Positions 27,601 through 36,462 of a DNA stretch of 64,000 bases are shown in pieces. The notes beneath the pieces are model-generated. The model was not told the origin of the DNA and ran no database searches. It was given only the letters and a program-made list of their open reading frames with translations. The DNA comes from Chitinilyticum piscinae. GTDB taxonomy: Bacteria; Pseudomonadota; Gammaproteobacteria; Burkholderiales; Chitinibacteraceae. A program made the position numbers and the translations under genes. The DNA lies in contig NZ_JADFUA010000007.1 in NCBI RefSeq assembly GCF_015223195.1, positions 62,001-126,000 on the forward strand, given 5' to 3'. Numbering within the stretch: position 1 is the stretch's first letter; the number at the start of each line of letters is the position of its first letter.

Positions 27601-27895
27601 CGCAGTTCAGCGCGGTCTGCCCCCCCATGGTCGGCAGGATCGCGTCGGGGCGCTCCTTGTCGATAATCTTTTCGACCATCTGCCAGGTAATCGGCTCGAT
27701 ATAGGTCACATCAGCCATGTTCGGGTCGGTCATGATGGTGGCAGGGTTGCTGTTCACCAGAATGACCTTGTACCCCTCTTCGCGCAGCGCCTTGCAGGCC
27801 TGGGCACCAGAGTAGTCGAATTCGCAGGCCTGGCCGATGATGATCGGGCCAGCGCCAATGATCAGGATGCTGTTGATGTCGGTACGCTTGGGCAT
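24686..27895 (-). CDS. carB: Carbamoyl-phosphate synthase large subunit
   Basis: The 1069-residue protein is the full-length large subunit (family about 1073). It shows the two homologous ATP-grasp halves, each beginning with a [10 protein letters not shown]-like or [18 protein letters not shown] motif, plus the C-terminal allosteric MGS domain ending in [10 protein letters not shown]. It makes carbamoyl phosphate from ammonia (channelled from CarA), bicarbonate and two ATP for pyrimidines and arginine. It lies 12 bases downstream of carA. AGGTATTG follows its stop by two bases. Confidence 0.97.
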   Translation of the reverse strand: MPKRTDINSILIIGAGPIIIGQACEFDYSGAQACKALREEGYKVILVNSNPATIMTDPNMADVTYIEPITWQMVEKIIDKERPDAILPTMGGQTALNCALDLWRHGVLDKYKVELIGATPEAIDKAEDRQKFKVAMDKIGLGSARSGIAHSLEEALAVQAQVGFPAIIRPSFTMGGSGGGIAYNIQEFIEICTRGLDLSPTNELLIEESLLGWKEYEMEVVRDRNDNCIIVCSIENLDPMGVHTGDSITVAPAQTLTDKEYQIMRNASIAVLREIGVDTGGSNVQFSVNPKDGRLIVIEMNPRVSRSSALASKATGFPIAKVAAKLAVGYTLDELKNDITGGKTPASFEPSIDYVVTKIPRFAFEKFPQANNRLTTQMKSVGEVMAMGRTQQESLQKALRGLETGMSGFDEITTDRQLIESEIAAPGPERLWYVADAFRVGMNVDEVHALSKIDPWFLVLIEDIVKTENTLRGRAVDSITAAEFRALKRKGFSDRRLGALLGCDQNAVRKARHAHGIRPVYKRVDTCAAEFASNTAYMYSTYEEECEAQPTDRKKVMILGGGPNRIGQGIEFDYCCVHAALALRDDGYETIMVNCNPETVSTDYDTSDRLYFEPLTLEDVLEIVAVEKPVGVIVQYGGQTPLKLARALEANGVPIVGTSPDMIDAAEDRERFQKLLQDLQLRQPPNATARTEKDALALAAQLGYPLVVRPSYVLGGRAMQIVHSEDDLARYMREAVKVSNDSPVLLDRFLNDAIEVDVDALSDGEQVIIGGIMEHIEQAGVHSGDSACSLPPYSLSKALQDELRRQTVEMARALNVIGLMNVQFAIQGETVYVLEVNPRASRTVPYVSKATSVPLAKVAARCMLGQKLADQGVTEEVIPPFYSVKEAVFPFNKFPGVDTILGPEMKSTGEVMGVGDTFAEAFVKSQLAAGLVLPTKGNVFISVKDGDKAAAVECARVLTGIGFKVVATKGTAATIDAAGVPVTAVNKVTEGRPHIVDMIVNGEIQMIFNTVEERRQAIQDSYSIRHEAMKAKLPVFTTIAGARAACIGIKELGEMKVYDLQGLHRALNR

Positions 27896-27907
27896 GCTGA
27901 TAACCTC

Positions 27908-29035
27908 TTACTTGCGCTCAGCCATGCTGGCGATGAATTTGTCGAACAGGTAGGCCACATCGTGCGGGCCCGGGCTCGCTTCCGGGTGCCCCTGGAAGGA
28001 GAAGGCCGGCTTGTCGGTCAGGGCGATACCCTGCACGGTGCCGTCAAACAGCGAACGGTGCGTCACGCGCACGTTGGCCGGCAGGCTGGTTTCGTCCACC
28101 TGGAAACCGTGGTTCTGGCTGGTGATCATTACATGCTTGCTGTCCAGATCCTGCACCGGATGGTTCGCGCCATGGTGGCCGAACTTCATCTTGCTGGTCT
28201 TGCCGCCGGCAGCAATACCAAGAATCTGATGCCCCAGACAGATGCCGAACAGCGGCAAGCCCTTGGCCAGGAATTCACGGGTGGCGTCGATGGCATAAGT
28301 ACACGGCTCCGGATCACCGGGGCCGTTGGAGAGGAACACGCCATCCGGATTCAGCGCCAGCACCTCGGCAGCCGGGGTCTGCGCCGGAACGACGGTCAGC
28401 TTGCAGCCACGCTCGGCCAGCATGCGCAGGATGTTGTGCTTCACGCCGAAATCGTAGGCAACCACATGGTATTTCGGGTTGGACTGCACGGTGTAACCCA
28501 CGCCCAGCTTCCACTCGGCGGTATGCCACTCGTACTTGTCGCTGGCGGTGACCACCTTGGCGAGATCCTGACCGGCCATCGAGCCGAAGGACTTGGCTTT
28601 CTCCACCGCCGCAGCGGCGTCGATGTTGTCACCGGTCACGATGCAGCCGGGCTGGGCGCCCTTTTCACGCAGAATGCGGGTCAGCTTGCGGGTATCGATA
28701 TCCGCAATTGCCACGACATTGTTCTTCACCAGATACTCGCCCAGGCTCATGTCGGCCCGGAAGTTCGAGTGAATCAGCGGCAGATCGCGAATGATCAGGC
28801 CGGCGGCAAAAACAGCGCGCGATTCGGCGTCTTCGGCATTGACGCCGTAGTTGCCGATGTGCGGATAGGTCAGGGTCACCATCTGTTTGGTGTAGGACGG
28901 GTCGGTCAGGATTTCCTGATAACCGGTCAGCGAAGTATTGAAAACGACTTCGCCGATGGTTTCACCGTCAGCACCGATACTGGTGCCGTGAAACAGGGTG
29001 CCGTCAGCAAGCGCAAGAAGGGCGGGTGTGGACAC
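27908..29035 (-). CDS. carA: Carbamoyl-phosphate synthase small (glutaminase) subunit
   Basis: The 375-residue protein starts [17 protein letters not shown] and has the class I amidotransferase motif [19 protein letters not shown] with the nucleophilic Cys, and the His-Glu pair in [13 protein letters not shown]. It hydrolyses glutamine and passes ammonia to CarB. The gene is first in the carAB operon, preceded by an inverted repeat at 29077 that could act as terminator or attenuator. Confidence 0.97.
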   Translation of the reverse strand: MSTPALLALADGTLFHGTSIGADGETIGEVVFNTSLTGYQEILTDPSYTKQMVTLTYPHIGNYGVNAEDAESRAVFAAGLIIRDLPLIHSNFRADMSLGEYLVKNNVVAIADIDTRKLTRILREKGAQPGCIVTGDNIDAAAAVEKAKSFGSMAGQDLAKVVTASDKYEWHTAEWKLGVGYTVQSNPKYHVVAYDFGVKHNILRMLAERGCKLTVVPAQTPAAEVLALNPDGVFLSNGPGDPEPCTYAIDATREFLAKGLPLFGICLGHQILGIAAGGKTSKMKFGHHGANHPVQDLDSKHVMITSQNHGFQVDETSLPANVRVTHRSLFDGTVQGIALTDKPAFSFQGHPEASPGPHDVAYLFDKFIASMAERK

Positions 29036-29076
29036 GGGCGGCTCCTAATGGGGGGAATTCTGGGGGCGCTAGGTGC

Positions 29077-29109
29077 AAAAACGGGACAGGTCGAGCCCAT
29101 CCCGTTTTT
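29077..29109 (-). terminator. Terminator ahead of carA
   Basis: AAAAACGGGA...TCCCGTTTTT (13-base loop) lies between the C13 peptidase gene and carA, both on the minus strand. It probably ends the peptidase transcript. An attenuator role for carA is possible but not shown. Confidence 0.6.
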
Positions 29110-29153
29110 CGTGCGCAAAATTGGCCGAATTCTACCCGAACCACCCTTTTCTT

Positions 29154-30515
29154 TCAATCCGGTCGACGGAACCAGCCCGCCAGCTTCGGCGCGATGGCCG
29201 CCCCGGACTGCCACTGCGGATTCGACGGCGTCAGCCCCTGCTGGCGTTCACGCTCGCGCACCGTGCTGGCCGCACTGGCAAATGCCTCGCGCCAGCCCGG
29301 GGATTTGGCCAAACCGGCATACAATGCCTGACCAAAATCGGTGAATTCATTTTCATCGGCACAACCAAACGATGTATTGCGTGCATCAGCAGCGGTCATC
29401 ACCAGGGTTTCCGGACTGGCCAGCGGTGCCAGATAGCCGCCGGAATAGCATGCCGAAACGATGATGATCCGCCAGCGCACGCCCACTTCATCCAGCGTTC
29501 GGCGCAACCAGCGGGGGTCTAGCTGCTCGAGCTCAACACCCGGATAGCTGAGCAGCAGCTGATGCCCGGGTGCAGCACTGCCGTGCGAGGTCAGATATAG
29601 CAGCAGCGCATCTTCGTCGCGATTCATTTGCGCCGCCATGCGCCGGATTGCCGCATCAATGCTGGTCAGACTCGCCATCGGCACCCCTTCCGGCGCCTGC
29701 GGCGAATTGGCCAACCACAGGGTATGCGCCTGTGAACCATATTTCTCAGAGATCAGCGAAGCATACCTACCACTCTCACGCAAAAACACCTGCTGATCGC
29801 CATCACCACCGACACTGATGGCAAACAATTCCGGACGCCCCGGTACGCCGGACGCCACGCCAGACAAACGCTCCTGCAGCACCGCAGCCTCGCTATACAG
29901 GCGCGACTCGGAAAGCCTCGCCGGCGGAGCAACATCCCCACCTTCTTGCACCTCCTCGGGCCAGGACCACAGCCGGCTGCTATCGCCGTACAGCCAGATC
30001 TGCGCCAGCGACACCAGCAGCAGCACCGCCACCAGAATCAGCGCCCGCCAGACCCCCAGCAACTGCCAGCGCACCAGGCAGAACGCCAGTGCCAGCAACT
30101 GCCACAACTGAATCAGCAGGTAGAAGACCAGCCCGCCCCACCCCTGCGCCAGTGCAGTCAACCCCGGGCTGACCCACACTAGCACGGGCAGGAACAGCAG
30201 CACCGTCAGCAGCATGCCCTGCGCCCAGTGCAGCTGCAATGCCACCCACCCCGCCGGACTATCCGCCCGTGCAGCCAGCAGACTGGTCAGCAGCAGCACC
30301 AGAAAGGCCTGCAACAACCAGCCCGGCAAAGCCCACCAGTTCAACTCACCCAGCCGATCTGCAAAGGCCAGCTGCCCAGCCAGCGCAGTCAGCAACAGCA
30401 AAGCCAGCAGCGGCAGCACCGGCCAACGCGGCACCGGCGCATCCCTGACCGGCACACGCAGAAAACACAGCGTGCGCAACGCGGTCGTGAAGGGCGTGGC
30501 CAGTGCCTGCCTCAT
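29154..30515 (-). CDS. Membrane-anchored C13-family (legumain/caspase-like) cysteine peptidase
   Basis: From the ATG at 30515 (MRQALATPF) the product is 453 residues. The first half has about five hydrophobic spans; the second half carries the C13/caspase-fold dyad, His in YLTSHGSAAPGH and Cys in IIIVSACYSGGYLAPL. It should be an inner-membrane protein with a soluble peptidase domain; substrate unknown. The start overlaps the glutathione peroxidase stop (ATGA), indicating translational coupling. Upstream in-frame codons belong to the peroxidase frame region and are unlikely. Confidence 0.8.
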   Translation of the reverse strand: MRQALATPFTTALRTLCFLRVPVRDAPVPRWPVLPLLALLLLTALAGQLAFADRLGELNWWALPGWLLQAFLVLLLTSLLAARADSPAGWVALQLHWAQGMLLTVLLFLPVLVWVSPGLTALAQGWGGLVFYLLIQLWQLLALAFCLVRWQLLGVWRALILVAVLLLVSLAQIWLYGDSSRLWSWPEEVQEGGDVAPPARLSESRLYSEAAVLQERLSGVASGVPGRPELFAISVGGDGDQQVFLRESGRYASLISEKYGSQAHTLWLANSPQAPEGVPMASLTSIDAAIRRMAAQMNRDEDALLLYLTSHGSAAPGHQLLLSYPGVELEQLDPRWLRRTLDEVGVRWRIIIVSACYSGGYLAPLASPETLVMTAADARNTSFGCADENEFTDFGQALYAGLAKSPGWREAFASAASTVRERERQQGLTPSNPQWQSGAAIAPKLAGWFRRPD

Positions 30516-31000
30516 GCCTGCTCCAGCAACGCCACGATGTCGTCGGCAATCGCCTCGGGCGCCGTCTGGGGGGCATAGCGGCGCACCACCCGCCCCTGCC
30601 GGTCGAGCAGGAACTTGGTGAAATTCCATTTGATTGCCTCACTGCCAAGCAGGCCCGGCGCCTCCTGCTTGAGCCAGACATAGAGGGGATGAGCCTGCGT
30701 CCCGTTCACGTCGATACGGGCAAAGAGCGGAAAGGTGACGTCATAGCTGGTGCGGCAGAACGCAGCGATTTCGGCCTCACTGCCCGGCTCCTGCCCGCCG
30801 AACTGATTACAGGGAAAGGCCAGCACGCTAAAGCCGCGCCCGGCAAACCGACGCTGCAGGGCCTCCAGCCCTTCGTACTGCGGGGTAAAGCCACAACGAC
30901 TGGCCACATTCACCACCAGCAACACCTGCCCCTGCCAGGGCGCCAGTGAATTCGCCGTCCCATTGATCTGTGCGACCGAAAAATCCTGTAGAGCTGACAC
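30512..31000 (-). CDS. Glutathione peroxidase (cysteine type)
   Basis: The 162-residue protein has the three family motifs: NVASRCGFTPQYEGLEAL with the peroxidatic Cys, LAFPCNQFGGQEPGS, and KWNFTKFLLDRQG. It reduces hydroperoxides, probably with thioredoxin in this non-selenium form. I chose the GTG at 31000 because it gives the standard length and has GGAG 10 bases upstream; a longer frame would run into the divergent FIST gene. It is coupled to the C13 peptidase gene by a four-base overlap. Confidence 0.9.
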   Translation of the reverse strand: MSALQDFSVAQINGTANSLAPWQGQVLLVVNVASRCGFTPQYEGLEALQRRFAGRGFSVLAFPCNQFGGQEPGSEAEIAAFCRTSYDVTFPLFARIDVNGTQAHPLYVWLKQEAPGLLGSEAIKWNFTKFLLDRQGRVVRRYAPQTAPEAIADDIVALLEQA

Positions 31001-31037
31001 GCTGATTGACTCCGATTTGACGTATGCTTGCCAAACT

Positions 31038-32084
31038 ATGCCACAACACACCGCAGAACAAGCCCAGATTGCCTACAGCGGCTTCGCCCATGCCGCACGG
31101 GCTACGCCTGCCGTGGCCACTCAGGCACTGCAACGGGCCCGCAGCCAGAGTCCGACACTGGCCCTGACCGGCAACTGGCGCGTCTGGCTGCTGCTCAGCT
31201 CGCATTTCCAGCATTGCGCCAGCGCCTGTGTCGAGCAAGTCGCCCGGGAAACCGGCAGCCTGAATGTCGTGGGCTGCCTAGCCAGCGGCGTATTCAGTGA
31301 TGAGGACTGGTCACTCGACTCGCCAGCCGCCGTAGTGCTGCTGGAGCGCCTGCTGCCCAGCCATCCGCGCTGGCGCGTTACGCTGGCCGCACCAAATGCA
31401 CTGGAAGGCGACTGGCAGCGCGACGGCAAGCTGCGTCTGGGCGGCATTGCCGGCGATGCAACCGGCGGCGGCCCCTACTGCCTGTGGCAGGGGCGCCACA
31501 TCAGCGCCGGGCGCATCGACCTGCCCTGCCGGCAGCCACGCTGGCTGCTGGTCGACGGATTCATTCCCGACGGCCCGACCCACCGCGTCTCCGCCAGCGA
31601 CGGCCTGCACGTCACCCGGCTCAACGGCCTGCCCGCCCTACCCCAACTGCAGCACTGGCTGCAGATGCACCAGCACGAGCGCGCCAGCATCGGCGCCCGC
31701 TGGACCCCCGCTGGCAGCCGCCACTCACGCTGGCTCGCACTGGTCGGGCAGGATGCGGCGCGCCAGAGCCTGCTGCTGGCAGCCGCCACGCACGCGGGCG
31801 ACCGACTGACCTGGGGGCAACAGCATCCGGCACAGTCGGCTCGCCGCCTGAGTCAGGAACTGGCACGCTTCTACCGCCAGCGCCGCCCCGGATTCGCGCT
31901 GGCCATCGCCAACCAGCAAGGCGGCGCCTACAGCGGCGGCGGACGCGACCCGGTGTGGCAGGCACTGCGCGAAGGGCTTCCCGGCGTCCCCTTTGCCGGT
32001 TTCTACGGCAATGGCCAGCTGGCGCCCCTAGCCAAGGGGCTGCAGGTTCTCGACAATAGCGTGCTTGTCATCCTGTTTGACTGA
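31038..32084 (+). CDS. FIST domain sensory protein
   Basis: The 348-residue soluble protein matches FIST N and FIST C architecture: GSLNVVGCLASGVFSDEDWSL near the N-terminal domain and GAYSGGGRDPVWQALREGLPGVPFAGFYGNGQLAP at the C-terminus, the latter being the FIST C signature. FIST proteins are thought to bind small ligands such as amino acids and are often linked to signal transduction. No effector domain is fused here. The ATG at 31038 starts MPQHTAEQA. Confidence 0.78.
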   Translation: MPQHTAEQAQIAYSGFAHAARATPAVATQALQRARSQSPTLALTGNWRVWLLLSSHFQHCASACVEQVARETGSLNVVGCLASGVFSDEDWSLDSPAAVVLLERLLPSHPRWRVTLAAPNALEGDWQRDGKLRLGGIAGDATGGGPYCLWQGRHISAGRIDLPCRQPRWLLVDGFIPDGPTHRVSASDGLHVTRLNGLPALPQLQHWLQMHQHERASIGARWTPAGSRHSRWLALVGQDAARQSLLLAAATHAGDRLTWGQQHPAQSARRLSQELARFYRQRRPGFALAIANQQGGAYSGGGRDPVWQALREGLPGVPFAGFYGNGQLAPLAKGLQVLDNSVLVILFD

Positions 32085-32099
32085 CCAAGGGAATCCACG

Positions 32100-32546
32100 A
32101 TGTTGTTCAATCCAAGCCGGGAAGAAGCCCGCCGCTTTTTCATCCATGCCTGGCAGAAACACCTGCGCAACCAGCCCCTGGCCGACCTGGAGGCCGTGGT
32201 AGTCGATATTCTCGAAGCACACCCCGAATACCACGGTTTTCTGAGCGAGGATTACCTCGACCGGGACTGGCCGCCCGAACACGGTGACACCAACCCCTTT
32301 CTGCACCTGAGCCTGCATCTGGCCATTGCCGAGCAGTTGGCCATCGACCAGCCGGCAGGCGTGCGCGGCCTCTATAACGAGCTGCATGCCCGGCACGGCG
32401 ATGCGCACAAGGCGCTGCACGACATGCTGGAATGCCTAGGTGAAATGCTCTGGCAGGCACAGCGGACCCAGAGCGCACCCGACCCGGCCGTCTACCTGAA
32501 TGGCCTGAGGCAAAGACTGGGGCTGGAGCCACAGGCATACCCATAA
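32100..32546 (+). CDS. DUF1841 family protein
   Basis: The 148-residue protein begins MLFNPSREEARRFFIHAWQKH and contains HPEYHGFLSED and LHLSLHLAIAEQLAIDQP, the DUF1841 pattern found mostly in beta- and gammaproteobacteria. Function is unknown. It follows the FIST gene by 15 bases on the same strand and is probably co-transcribed. Confidence 0.85.
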   Translation: MLFNPSREEARRFFIHAWQKHLRNQPLADLEAVVVDILEAHPEYHGFLSEDYLDRDWPPEHGDTNPFLHLSLHLAIAEQLAIDQPAGVRGLYNELHARHGDAHKALHDMLECLGEMLWQAQRTQSAPDPAVYLNGLRQRLGLEPQAYP

Positions 32547-32596
32547 CCCCATATGCCCACTCCCCATAAAAACCCGAATCCATAGCGCAATACCCG

Positions 32597-34036
32597 TTAG
32601 TTCTTGCGCATGGACTCCAGATCGCGGATGCGCGCCTCGATGGCGGAAAGCAGGTAGAAATCATCGCCGGGCTGCTGCAAGGCCAGCTGGAACTGCTCCA
32701 GTGCCGGGGCATACTCCTGCAACCGGACATAGTATTCCCCCATGGCCTTGTGCTTCTGCATGCGCTTGTCCTGCAAGCCATAAACGCGGGCGGCCCGCAG
32801 ATACAGCCAGGCGTCCCCCGGATACAGCGACAGGCTGTCATCAACCAGCGCCTGGGCTGCCGGCAACTGGCCAGCAGCCGTCAGCGCATCAATGGTGCCG
32901 TAGGTCAGCGCCCGGCTGCCGACGAACTGCGCCGCGGCGGCCTTCAGCAAGGCCACCGCCTCGGTATTGCGCCCCTGCCCCTGCAGGATCTGGCCGCCCA
33001 GGTACTCCAGCGCCGGATGCGATTTGCCGCCAAACACCGAGCGGGCCTTCTGCAGTGCAGCCGCTGCCTGCTCATAATCGTGTGCCTGGTAATAGGCGTA
33101 GGCCAGCCCGTAACGCGCAGCGGCCTCACTGGCATAGCGCTTGTCGGCCAGGGTTTTCTGGAAAAACTCGACCGCGTTGCGATTACCCAGTTGCTGCGCA
33201 CGCAACTTCTCGCGCAAGAACAGAAAATCCGCCGAATCGGGAACCGCACGGAAGGGCTTGTCATCCAGCCGGCTCTGCGCATCGGCAATCCGCCGGTAGG
33301 TCACCGGGTGAGTGCGCAGAAATTCCGGCGCATTCGATTCGACCGCGCGGTTATGTTTCTGCAGGCGCTCGAAAAAGGCCGGCATGCTCGCCGGATCATA
33401 GCCGGCCGCCTGCAGCGTCTGCATGCCGATACGGTCCGCCTCCTGCTCGAAGGCGTAGGTATAGTCCAGTTGCTTCTGGACATTCATCCCCATCCCGACC
33501 GCCAGCGCCGCCCCCCCAAGATCACCCCGCCCGGCCTGCGCGGCCAGAATCGCCAGTCCCAGCGAGGCCAGCGACATCCACACGCCGGAGCGCGTCCCGT
33601 CCAGCAGCCGCGCGACATGGCGCTGGCTGACGTGGGCAATTTCGTGGGCCAGCACGCTGGCCAGCTCGGATTCGTGCTGCGACATGACAATCAGGCCGCT
33701 GTGCACACCAATATACCCCCCGGGCATGGCAAAGGCATTCACCGACTTGTCGCGCAAACCAAAGAAGGTATAGCGCGTATCACCAGCATCAGCAGCGTCC
33801 ACCAGCCGATACCCCACCTGATTCAGATAGGCGACCACCTCGGGATCATCAATCATGGCGCCGCTGCGACGGATTTCCACCATCGCCGCCTGGCCGATCT
33901 CGCGCTCCTGCTGCGGACTGAGCGTCTGCGAGGACACATCGCCGATATCGGGCAGTGATTGCGCCGCTTGCAGCGGCGCGCCGAGCAGCTGACAGAGCAG
34001 CAGACCGCCCAGGACAGTAGTACGCAGGATTGCCAA
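32597..34036 (-). CDS. Periplasmic M48 metalloprotease with TPR repeats (BepA-like)
   Basis: The 479-residue protein has a signal peptide (about residues 1-24, ending LQAAQS), the zinc motif HEIAH in LASVLAHEIAHVSQRHVARL, the downstream EQEADRIG, and C-terminal TPR repeats. This is the BepA (YfgC) layout; BepA assists or degrades outer-membrane proteins such as LptD at the BAM complex. The start is a TTG at 34036, chosen because GGAGGAG lies just upstream and it places the signal peptide at the N-terminus. GGGTATTG follows the stop by one base. Confidence 0.87.
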   Translation of the reverse strand: MAILRTTVLGGLLLCQLLGAPLQAAQSLPDIGDVSSQTLSPQQEREIGQAAMVEIRRSGAMIDDPEVVAYLNQVGYRLVDAADAGDTRYTFFGLRDKSVNAFAMPGGYIGVHSGLIVMSQHESELASVLAHEIAHVSQRHVARLLDGTRSGVWMSLASLGLAILAAQAGRGDLGGAALAVGMGMNVQKQLDYTYAFEQEADRIGMQTLQAAGYDPASMPAFFERLQKHNRAVESNAPEFLRTHPVTYRRIADAQSRLDDKPFRAVPDSADFLFLREKLRAQQLGNRNAVEFFQKTLADKRYASEAAARYGLAYAYYQAHDYEQAAAALQKARSVFGGKSHPALEYLGGQILQGQGRNTEAVALLKAAAAQFVGSRALTYGTIDALTAAGQLPAAQALVDDSLSLYPGDAWLYLRAARVYGLQDKRMQKHKAMGEYYVRLQEYAPALEQFQLALQQPGDDFYLLSAIEARIRDLESMRKN

Positions 34037-34061
34037 AATCGCCCTCTCCTCCAAGACCGTG

Positions 34062-34466
34062 TTACAGCAGCTGCAATGCCAGTCCGGCCAGCAGCAGATA
34101 GCGCAGCGCCTTGCCCAGCGCCAGCCAGACGCATACCGCCCCCCAGGACCAGCGCAACCAGCCAGCCAGCCCGCACAGCGCATCGCCAGCCACGGGCACC
34201 CAGCTCAGCAGCAGGCTCACCGGCCCCCAGCGCTCGGCCAATCCGTACAACCGCCCCTGCCGTTGCGGCGCCGGCAGGCGCCGGCCAAGCCATACCGTCA
34301 GCAAGCCCCCAAGCACATTGCCCACGGTGGCTACCAGCACCAGCAGCAGCCAGTCGCGCTGCGTCTGCCCGAGCAGCGCCAGCAGCACCGCCTCGGAATT
34401 GCCCGGCAACAACGTCGCCGACAGAAAGGCCGAGGCAAACAGACCGGCCAGCAGCCAAAAGGTCAT
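34062..34466 (-). CDS. YqaA-like (VTT/DedA superfamily) membrane protein
   Basis: This 134-residue hydrophobic protein has SATLLPGNSEAVLLALLGQ near the N-terminus and GNVLGGLLTVWLGRRLP, then WVPVAGDALCGLAGWLRW, matching the small YqaA branch of the DedA/VTT superfamily. Function is unknown. It overlaps the cyaY stop by four bases (ATGA). Confidence 0.82.
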   Translation of the reverse strand: MTFWLLAGLFASAFLSATLLPGNSEAVLLALLGQTQRDWLLLVLVATVGNVLGGLLTVWLGRRLPAPQRQGRLYGLAERWGPVSLLLSWVPVAGDALCGLAGWLRWSWGAVCVWLALGKALRYLLLAGLALQLL

Positions 34467-34783
34467 GCTGCGCTGACCACCACCGGTTCACCCGCATGCA
34501 GACTCAGCGCGGCAGACAGATCCGCGAAGAATTCACCTTCGCCGCGGGTACTGCACCAGCGCCCCGCCTGCCAGCGATAATGGAAACCGCCATTGCGGGC
34601 CGCCAGCCACAACTCCTGGTTCGGGGTATGCCGGTTGACGATCACCTTGCTGCCGTCATCACACTCCAGTTCCAGCACATTGCCGGCACGCAAGGAGTCG
34701 ATATCGAGATCCTGTTCATCCAGACAGGTTTCAATGCGGGCAAATACCGCATCGGTCAGCACCAGGAATTCCCCTTCGGTCAT
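34463..34783 (-). CDS. cyaY: Iron donor protein CyaY (bacterial frataxin)
   Basis: The 106-residue product matches CyaY: MTEGEFLVLTDAVFARIE with the acidic helix (CLDEQDLDID), then GSKVIVNRHTPNQELWLAARNGGFHY. CyaY binds iron and modulates IscS activity in Fe-S cluster assembly. The ATG at 34783 gives the family length; an ATG at 34801 is the alternative and neither has a good ribosome-binding site. It is divergent from lptM, the usual partner arrangement. Confidence 0.92.
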   Translation of the reverse strand: MTEGEFLVLTDAVFARIETCLDEQDLDIDSLRAGNVLELECDDGSKVIVNRHTPNQELWLAARNGGFHYRWQAGRWCSTRGEGEFFADLSAALSLHAGEPVVVSAA

Positions 34784-34848
34784 GGCCTCATCCAATAGCA
34801 TGGTAAAATCGCGATTTTGCACCATCTGCAGCGGCAAGCGGAGCCTTC

Positions 34849-35037
34849 ATGCGCAAATTCATCCTGATCAGTCTGTCCCTTGGCCTGCTGGCCGCCTGCG
34901 GCTACAAGGGGGCGCTCTATCTGCCCGACAGCGAACAGGGCAAGAAACGCGCCGAGAACGAAAAGAAGCGCGCTTCAGCCGCCGCCGAGCGGGAGCAACG
35001 CGCCAAGGGCAGCGCCAGCGCCCCGTCAGGGCAGTAA
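34849..35037 (+). CDS. lptM: Small lipoprotein LptM (YifL-like)
   Basis: The 62-residue lipoprotein has signal peptide MRKFILISLSLGLLAAC with lipobox LAAC and the defining GYKGALYLP right after the lipidated Cys, followed by a charged tail rich in Lys, Glu and Ala. LptM binds the LptD-LptE translocon and helps LptD disulfide maturation in E. coli. In many proteobacteria it lies between cyaY and lysA-dapF; here no lysA follows. Confidence 0.87.
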   Translation: MRKFILISLSLGLLAACGYKGALYLPDSEQGKKRAENEKKRASAAAEREQRAKGSASAPSGQ

Positions 35038-35043
35038 TGCAAT

Positions 35044-35068
35044 AAAAAAGGCGGGATTGCTCCCGCCT
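35044..35068 (-). terminator. Terminator after the first Crp/Fnr gene
   Basis: AGGCGGGA-TTGC-TCCCGCCT followed on the minus strand by TTTTTTATT ends the tandem regulator transcript, 20 bases past the stop. Confidence 0.8.
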
Positions 35069-35087
35069 GCTGGCTGACCTCGCGGGA

Positions 35088-35753
35088 TCAGAATCGTTCC
35101 GGCAGCTTCTGCAACAGGATGATCCGCTTGTTCTCCAGCCGGATATAACCGCCGAAGACCAGCTCCTTGAGAATGCGCGCGATCATTTCGCGCGAGGAAC
35201 CGACGCGGTCGGCAATCGCCTGCTGCGTCAGCGGCTCGGTCACCTGCTCCTGGCCGTCGACCTCGACTGCCAGCGACTCCAGCAGCGCCCTCAAACGACC
35301 ATAAACATCCAGCAGCGCCAGATTCTTCATGGTGTAGGACAGGCGGCGCACGATGCCGGCCAGATTGACGATCAGCAGATCTTTGACATGCGGAAAGGCT
35401 TCCAGCGCCGCATGGAAATCGCTCTTGGTAAACATCAGGAATTCGCAGTCCTCTTCCGCCTGCGCCGACCAGCCACGCGGCTCGTCATCGATCAGCGAAA
35501 TTTCGCCCATCGCAGTGCCGGGCTCGCCAATCATGAAGACGAACTCCTTGCCCTGGGCATCGCTGTGGAACATGCGCGTACGCCCATCAGTGAGGATATA
35601 CATCGCGTCGGCCGGATCCCCTTCGCGGAACAGGAAACCACCCTTGGGAATATGGCGGCGCACCACGGCGCGCATCACATAATCGAGCTCTTCATCATTG
35701 AACCCGGCAAAGAGCGGAATGCTGCGTAACAGTTCTTTCATCGGATCATCCAT
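35088..35753 (-). CDS. Crp/Fnr family transcriptional regulator (downstream copy)
   Basis: The 221-residue protein has an N-terminal cyclic-nucleotide-binding fold and a C-terminal winged helix with TQQAIADRVGSSREMIARILKEL. No cysteine cluster of Fnr type is seen, so it is not an obvious oxygen sensor. It is a close paralogue of the neighbouring gene; the last 47 residues (from LTQQAIADRV to LPERF) are nearly identical. The start at 35753 (MDDPMKELL) or the ATG at 35741 both lack strong signals. It lies 35 bases downstream of its paralogue. Confidence 0.86.
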   Translation of the reverse strand: MDDPMKELLRSIPLFAGFNDEELDYVMRAVVRRHIPKGGFLFREGDPADAMYILTDGRTRMFHSDAQGKEFVFMIGEPGTAMGEISLIDDEPRGWSAQAEEDCEFLMFTKSDFHAALEAFPHVKDLLIVNLAGIVRRLSYTMKNLALLDVYGRLRALLESLAVEVDGQEQVTEPLTQQAIADRVGSSREMIARILKELVFGGYIRLENKRIILLQKLPERF

Positions 35754-35788
35754 GGCGTTATGGCACTTGGGCCGTGTTGTATTCGGGT

Positions 35789-36448
35789 TTAGAAACGTTC
35801 GGGCAGCGGCTGCAGCAGCACCAGCTGCCGATTGTCGATTCGGACATACCCGCCAAAAACAAGTTCTTTCATGATTTTGGCAATCATCTCGCGGGAGGCG
35901 CCAACCCGGTCGGCGATGGCCTGCTGGGTCAGCGGCTCGGACAGCATGGTGACGCCATCGCGCTCGACGGCCAGCCGCTCGAACAGTTGCCGCACCCGGC
36001 CGTAAACATCCATCAGCGCCAGACTCTTCACCATATTGCCCAGCGCACGGCATTTGACAATCATCGAGTGCAGCAGCTGATCCTTGATCTGCGGACAATC
36101 GTTGAGCAGGGTATCGAGGTCGCGGCGATGAATCACCAGCAACTCGCAATCATCCTCCGCCAGGGCATTGGCACCGAAGGGCTCTTCCAGCAGCATGGCG
36201 CCCTCACCGACCAGCGCACCACTTTCCACCGTTCCCAGCACGAACTCCTTGCCGGACTCGTTGGAGGCATAAAAGCGGATTCGCCCGGAGGCCACAATGC
36301 AAAACTGCTCCAGCAGCTCGCCGTCGGTATACAGCAGCTGCCCCTTTTGCAGCCGCCGGCGGATCGCCAGCGCCTCGATACGGGCCAGCGATTCTTCCGT
36401 CAGATTGGCAAAAATATCAAACGCGGTCAGCGGCGAAGCCTTGCTCAT
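35789..36448 (-). CDS. Crp/Fnr family transcriptional regulator (upstream copy)
   Basis: The 219-residue regulator has the same architecture as its downstream neighbour: a nucleotide-binding domain (KGQLLYTDGELLEQFCIVASG; GEGAMLLEE) and helix-turn-helix TQQAIADRVGASREMIAKIMKEL. The N-terminal halves differ much more than the DNA-binding halves, so the two may read different signals yet bind similar sites. AGGAG precedes the ATG. Confidence 0.86.
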   Translation of the reverse strand: MSKASPLTAFDIFANLTEESLARIEALAIRRRLQKGQLLYTDGELLEQFCIVASGRIRFYASNESGKEFVLGTVESGALVGEGAMLLEEPFGANALAEDDCELLVIHRRDLDTLLNDCPQIKDQLLHSMIVKCRALGNMVKSLALMDVYGRVRQLFERLAVERDGVTMLSEPLTQQAIADRVGASREMIAKIMKELVFGGYVRIDNRQLVLLQPLPERF

Positions 36449-36462
36449 CAGTTGCTCCTGCC

